Positions 60,627 through 64,000 of a stretch of 64,000 nucleotides of DNA are shown here, piece after piece. A model generated the notes under the pieces. It was not told the origin of the DNA, did no database searches, and was given only the letters and a program-made list of their open reading frames with translations. Source of the DNA: Candidatus Gordonibacter avicola. Lineage in GTDB: Bacteria > Actinomycetota > Coriobacteriia > Coriobacteriales > Eggerthellaceae. The stretch lies in NCBI GenBank assembly GCA_019113915.1, contig DXGM01000038.1:62001-126000 (forward strand). Reading direction: 5' to 3'. The first letter of the stretch is position 1. Every line of letters begins with the position of its first letter. The translations under genes were made by a program, and so were the position numbers.

Positions 60627-60709
60627 CACAGCTCCTCTCTTGCGGATGCGAGAATTCACAGCACCCGAGCCATATTCACCCGCGCGTTACGACAGGTTTA
60701 CCTTGTTTT

Positions 60710-61351
60710 TCAGTAGATGGACGTGCCGTACTGCAACAGGACGAACTCGTCGAGCACGTGCTCAACATCGGCCACGAGGTGGGTTGAAAGCAGGATGGTG
60801 GCATCGCGATGGTAGTTGCGAATGATGGTGTCTAAAATGAAGTCGCGTGCCGCCGGGTCGACGCCGCCGATGGGTTCGTCGAGCAGATAGAGTGCCGCAC
60901 GTCGCGCCATCACCATGACAAGCTGCACTTTTTCCTTCGTACCCTTCGAGAGCGCGCCAAGGTGCGCATCCTGTGGAACCGCCAAGCGTGCGAGCATGTC
61001 CTGGGCGAGCAGTCGGTCGAAGTCGGCGTAGAAGTCTTCGAAGTACCGTATCGCCTGCGACACTTTCATACCTGGCGCGAAATACGGGCGTTCGGGCAGA
61101 TAGGACACAAGCGCCTTCGTGTCAGGCCCCGGCTCGCGACCACAGATGAGCACCTGACCAGCCGTAGGACGCAGAAGCCCCGCGATAAGCTTGATAAGCG
61201 TTGTTTTGCCGCTACCGTTCGGACCGAGCAACCCCACCACGCGCCCGCGCGGCAACGTAAGGAAAAGCGGAGCGAGCGCTGGCTGCGCACCATAGCACTT
61301 CTCAAGCCCCCTACACTCAAGCACCGGTATCGCCACTTCCTCGTAGGCCAT
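60710..61351 (-). CDS. ABC transporter ATP-binding protein, short C-terminus, no partner
   Basis: A 213-residue ATPase with Walker A GPNGSGKTT, signature LSKGTKEK (weak), and Walker B LYLLDEPIGGVD. It ends abruptly after VLLQYGTSIY, lacking the usual C-terminal 50-70 residues after the H-loop (STHLV). No permease gene is adjacent. It may be a truncated remnant of a GntR-type YtrB-like transporter. ATG at 61,351 with AAAGGGGGG upstream. Confidence 0.78.
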   Translation of the reverse strand: MAYEEVAIPVLECRGLEKCYGAQPALAPLFLTLPRGRVVGLLGPNGSGKTTLIKLIAGLLRPTAGQVLICGREPGPDTKALVSYLPERPYFAPGMKVSQAIRYFEDFYADFDRLLAQDMLARLAVPQDAHLGALSKGTKEKVQLVMVMARRAALYLLDEPIGGVDPAARDFILDTIIRNYHRDATILLSTHLVADVEHVLDEFVLLQYGTSIY

Positions 61352-61432
61352 AAGCCCCCCTTTGCGTCGTCCGCCTCCCCCATTCGCGCGAACTTTATGG
61401 TGGAGGGTTCGGCGGCCTTCGGCCACCGAACC

Positions 61433-62848
61433 CTATTTCATCATGTCTTGTAAATTCTTCAAGTCCGCCATGCTCATGCCGCCCATACCGCCGGGGAGGC
61501 CCATGCGGCGGCGACGGCCCTTCTTGCCTTTCTTACCCTTTTTGCCGCCCGCCAGTTCCTCGGCGGAAGGCATGAACTTCTTCATCATCTTTTTTGTTTC
61601 GTTGAACTTCTTGATGAGTTGGTTCACATCCGACACACTCACGCCAGCACCAGCCGCAATGCGCGCGCGGCGCGAGCCGTTCAGTAGGTCGGGCTTCTCA
61701 CGTTCGGCCTTCGTCATAGAGTTGATGATAACTTCCATGTGATCGAGCGCGCCCTCGTCCACCTGGCCACTTCCGAGCGCCTTATCGCCGCCGGGCAGCG
61801 CAGCAATCAGCTTCGACACGCCACCCATCTTGCGAATTTGGCGGTTCATGTCGATGAAGTCGTTCAGGGTGAGGTTCGCACGCATCATGCGTTCGGCCTG
61901 CTCCTGCTCCACTTCTTCCTGCTGCACCTTCACGGCGCTCTCGATGAGGCTGACCACATCACCCATGCCGAGGATGCGCTTCGCCATGCGGTCGGGGTGG
62001 AATTCTTCCAGCGAGTCGGGTTTCTCGCCCGACGAGATGAACTTGATGGGCTTGCCCGTCACCTGCTTGATGGAAAGGGCACCGCCGCCGCGCGCGTCGC
62101 CGTCCATCTTCGACATGATAACGCCGTCGAAATCCACGCGCTCGGCGAATGCGCTGGCCACGTTCACCACGTCTTGGCCGGTCATGGCATCCACCACCAT
62201 GAGAATCTGGTCAGGCTTCACGGCGCGCTTGATGGCTTCAGCTTCTTCCATCATCTCGTCGTCCACGTGGAGGCGGCCCGCCGTGTCCACAATCACCACG
62301 TCGCGTAGGTTGTCGATGGCGTCCTGGATGCCCTCCTGGGCAATGCGCACGGGGTCCTGCCCGTCACCGCGATACACGCGCACGCCAATCTCGCCGCCAA
62401 GCGTTTGCAGCTGGTCGGCCGCCGCGGGACGGTACACGTCGCAAGCCACGAGCAGCGGGTTGTGGTTCTCCTGCTTCAGACGATACGCCAGCTTCGCGGC
62501 GGCGGTCGTCTTGCCGGAGCCTTGCAGTCCCACCAGCATAATAACGTTGGGAATGCGGCTTCCCAGCACCAGCTTGGAGTCGGTGCGACCGAGTAGTTCC
62601 GTCAGTTCGTCAAGCACAATCTTGATGACGTTTTGCGCCGGCGTGAGCGAGTCGAGCACCTCCGCATCAAGGCAGCGCTCCTTCGTGCGCGCGACGAACG
62701 TCTTCACCACCTTGAAGTTGACGTCGGCCTCCAGAAGCGCCATGCGAATCTCGCGCATAGCGTCGTTGATATCGTCTTCGGTCAGGCGGCCCTTGCCACG
62801 CAACCCACTAAATATGCCCTGCAGTCGTTCGGAAAGGTTCTCAAGCAT
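61433..62848 (-). CDS. ffh: Signal recognition particle protein
   Basis: A 471-residue SRP54 GTPase that targets membrane proteins co-translationally. The N domain, G domain (GLQGSGKTTAAAKLA; DTAGRLHVDDEMM; SKMDGDARGGGAL) and M domain (Met-rich C-terminus with GMGGMSMADL) are all visible. A basic KKGKKGKKGRRRRMG tail is present. AAGGAG precedes the ATG. Confidence 0.97.
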   Translation of the reverse strand: MLENLSERLQGIFSGLRGKGRLTEDDINDAMREIRMALLEADVNFKVVKTFVARTKERCLDAEVLDSLTPAQNVIKIVLDELTELLGRTDSKLVLGSRIPNVIMLVGLQGSGKTTAAAKLAYRLKQENHNPLLVACDVYRPAAADQLQTLGGEIGVRVYRGDGQDPVRIAQEGIQDAIDNLRDVVIVDTAGRLHVDDEMMEEAEAIKRAVKPDQILMVVDAMTGQDVVNVASAFAERVDFDGVIMSKMDGDARGGGALSIKQVTGKPIKFISSGEKPDSLEEFHPDRMAKRILGMGDVVSLIESAVKVQQEEVEQEQAERMMRANLTLNDFIDMNRQIRKMGGVSKLIAALPGGDKALGSGQVDEGALDHMEVIINSMTKAEREKPDLLNGSRRARIAAGAGVSVSDVNQLIKKFNETKKMMKKFMPSAEELAGGKKGKKGKKGRRRRMGLPGGMGGMSMADLKNLQDMMK

Positions 62849-62893
62849 GGGAAAAACTCCTTGCCGCGAAGTAACGTTTTCAATCAAACTCGA

Positions 62894-62899
62894 ATTATA
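62894..62899 (-). promoter_or_regulatory. Possible -10 box of ffh
   Basis: TATAAT on the minus strand, 45 bases upstream of the ffh start. The expected -35 position is G/C-rich and shows no clear match, so this is tentative. Confidence 0.4.
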
Positions 62900-63004
62900 A
62901 CGAAGCGAAGCGAGTCGCGCCTTCCCTCCCCCAAAACTGCGTGAATGAGGTGGTGTGATGACACCTTCGTCTACTGACGGAGAACTCCGGCGAGGCACTT
63001 ACTG

Positions 63005-64000
63005 CTAGAAGCCTGCCCACACGGGGTTTCGTTCGGCGGCGAGGTCGTTAACGGTGTCGATGTTGCGTTGGACGTGGCGTGCAGCGTGTTCAACAAAGGC
63101 TGCGGGCAAGGCGGAATTGGTTGAGAGCACCTCGCGCACCTCATCGGCAAAGTTGGCGAGCAAGATGGGATCATACCAACTGAGATCCTCCACACGAGCC
63201 AGCTGTTGGGATGGGTATTCATCAAACGGGTTCGCCGTCCACGTGAAGCGCGCCTGCTCAAGTTCAGGCAACGAGGCGCGCGAGAAAAAGCCCGCCCCGT
63301 TGTCAAAGAGCGGCGCCACGCGCCAGCCATCCAGCGACTCAACCGTGCGCACGAGGCCAAAGTTGCAGCGATGGCGGTCAAAGTTAGCCATGAGGTGGTC
63401 ACACACGATCATCTTCGCAAGGCTTGTGCGAACGTCAGGTATGCCCTTACTCTCACAAAACGCCGCATAGCCGCGGTAGAAATCGCGCCCTTCGCTGATG
63501 CCAGCGCACACCGCCACATCAGCGGCGGGCACGAACTCAGTTTCAGGCGTGACGAATGTCGGGCAAGACGAGCAGGCATGACCATCGCGTTCCACCAGCC
63601 GATAGGGTACGTACTCCCCTTCGCTCAGCAGGCGCTTCATGAGCCGCGTGGCAAGCAATTCGTTGTACGGTTCGCGTTCGTCACTTCCCGAAGAGCCTTT
63701 GATCAGGAAGTCTGTACCTCGCACGCGTTCCCATCGCTTCTCGAGCGCACCCGGCGTTGAACTGTCAGGCGTGCGCAGCGGACCTTCTGTCGCACGCTCA
63801 TAACCGTTTTCGAAGAAGTTGACCTCATACCAATCAAGGTTGACCCCTTCCGGTTTAAACCAATACTGATCGGAAAGGTTCAAACCCAGCGAGCCAAACA
63901 TGAGCGCATCGGTGGACGAAACACACGCCGCACGCATCAGACGCGCCGCCTCCGGACGCAGCGGCGGCATATAACGACGACGCAGCCAGGTGGCAAAGTC
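63005..64000 (-). CDS. HipA-like kinase-domain protein, partial at window edge
   Basis: The reading frame remains open to the right edge, so the 5' end lies outside. The visible 331 residues include the HipA-like motifs KMIVCDHLMANFDRHRCNFG (catalytic loop with Asp/Asn) and RVAPLFDNGAGFF (DFG-like metal site). These proteins are HipA-related Ser/Thr kinases; no HipB-type partner is visible here. TAG stop at 63,005-63,007. Confidence 0.75.
   Translation of the reverse strand, partial: DFATWLRRRYMPPLRPEAARLMRAACVSSTDALMFGSLGLNLSDQYWFKPEGVNLDWYEVNFFENGYERATEGPLRTPDSSTPGALEKRWERVRGTDFLIKGSSGSDEREPYNELLATRLMKRLLSEGEYVPYRLVERDGHACSSCPTFVTPETEFVPAADVAVCAGISEGRDFYRGYAAFCESKGIPDVRTSLAKMIVCDHLMANFDRHRCNFGLVRTVESLDGWRVAPLFDNGAGFFSRASLPELEQARFTWTANPFDEYPSQQLARVEDLSWYDPILLANFADEVREVLSTNSALPAAFVEHAARHVQRNIDTVNDLAAERNPVWAGF

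Overview
The window is chromosomal DNA of a high-GC anaerobic actinobacterium of the class Coriobacteriia, most likely family Eggerthellaceae. The case rests on a cytosolic DMSO-reductase-family molybdoenzyme with a small ferredoxin-like partner, a PucR-type regulator, and the glyQ-glyS / PPDK-regulator / ppdK and rpsP-khpA-rimM-trmD-lepB blocks near ffh. The genus cannot be settled from the sequence alone. Almost all host genes lie on the minus strand.

Host left arm (1-19,016), read from the left: a two-cluster Fe-S protein, a molybdopterin oxidoreductase, a tiny zinc-ribbon protein and a PucR-like regulator; a 780-bp non-coding stretch with a large palindromic repeat; ppdK, its regulatory kinase/phosphorylase, glyS and glyQ; lepB, trmD, rimM, khpA and rpsP (with a good promoter at 15,018-15,046); a GNAT acetyltransferase; then an FtsX-type ABC permease and its ATPase. 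Host right arm (58,202-64,000): a histidine kinase and OmpR-type response regulator, a ClbS/DfsB-like protein, a short ABC ATPase, ffh, and a HipA-like kinase gene cut by the window edge.

Between them sits an apparently intact 39-kb siphovirus-type prophage (19,017-58,217), bounded by a 16-bp direct repeat. The repeat overlaps the stop codon of the sensor kinase and lies just upstream of the ABC ATPase, so the prophage splits what looks like one response regulator - sensor kinase - ABC transporter operon. Late genes read leftward: terminase, portal, MuF-type minor capsid protein, two tRNA genes, scaffold, capsid, connectors, tail tube, chaperones made by a -1 frameshift, tape measure, Dit, Tal, receptor-binding protein, holins and endolysin. 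Early genes also read leftward: RusA, YqaJ, RecT, SSB, a replication protein, a Lar-like protein, many small Cys-rich proteins and HicAB. The lysogeny genes at the right end read rightward: repressor, two-gene Pycsar module, integrase.

The main discovery is the Pycsar anti-phage module at 55,646-56,907: a PycTM membrane effector and a PycC pyrimidine nucleotide cyclase. The effector start codon overlaps the stop codon of the lysogeny repressor, so immunity and lysogeny control appear to be one translationally coupled operon. The repressor has an S24-peptidase-like domain in which both residues at the catalytic positions are substituted.

Other accessory features are a minor capsid protein with a C-terminal nuclease-toxin-like domain next to two phage tRNA genes, a self-contained HicAB cassette, an SPFH-domain membrane protein flanked by inverted copies of a 24-bp motif, and repeated operators in the immunity region. 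All calls come from reading the sequence; no database search was run.
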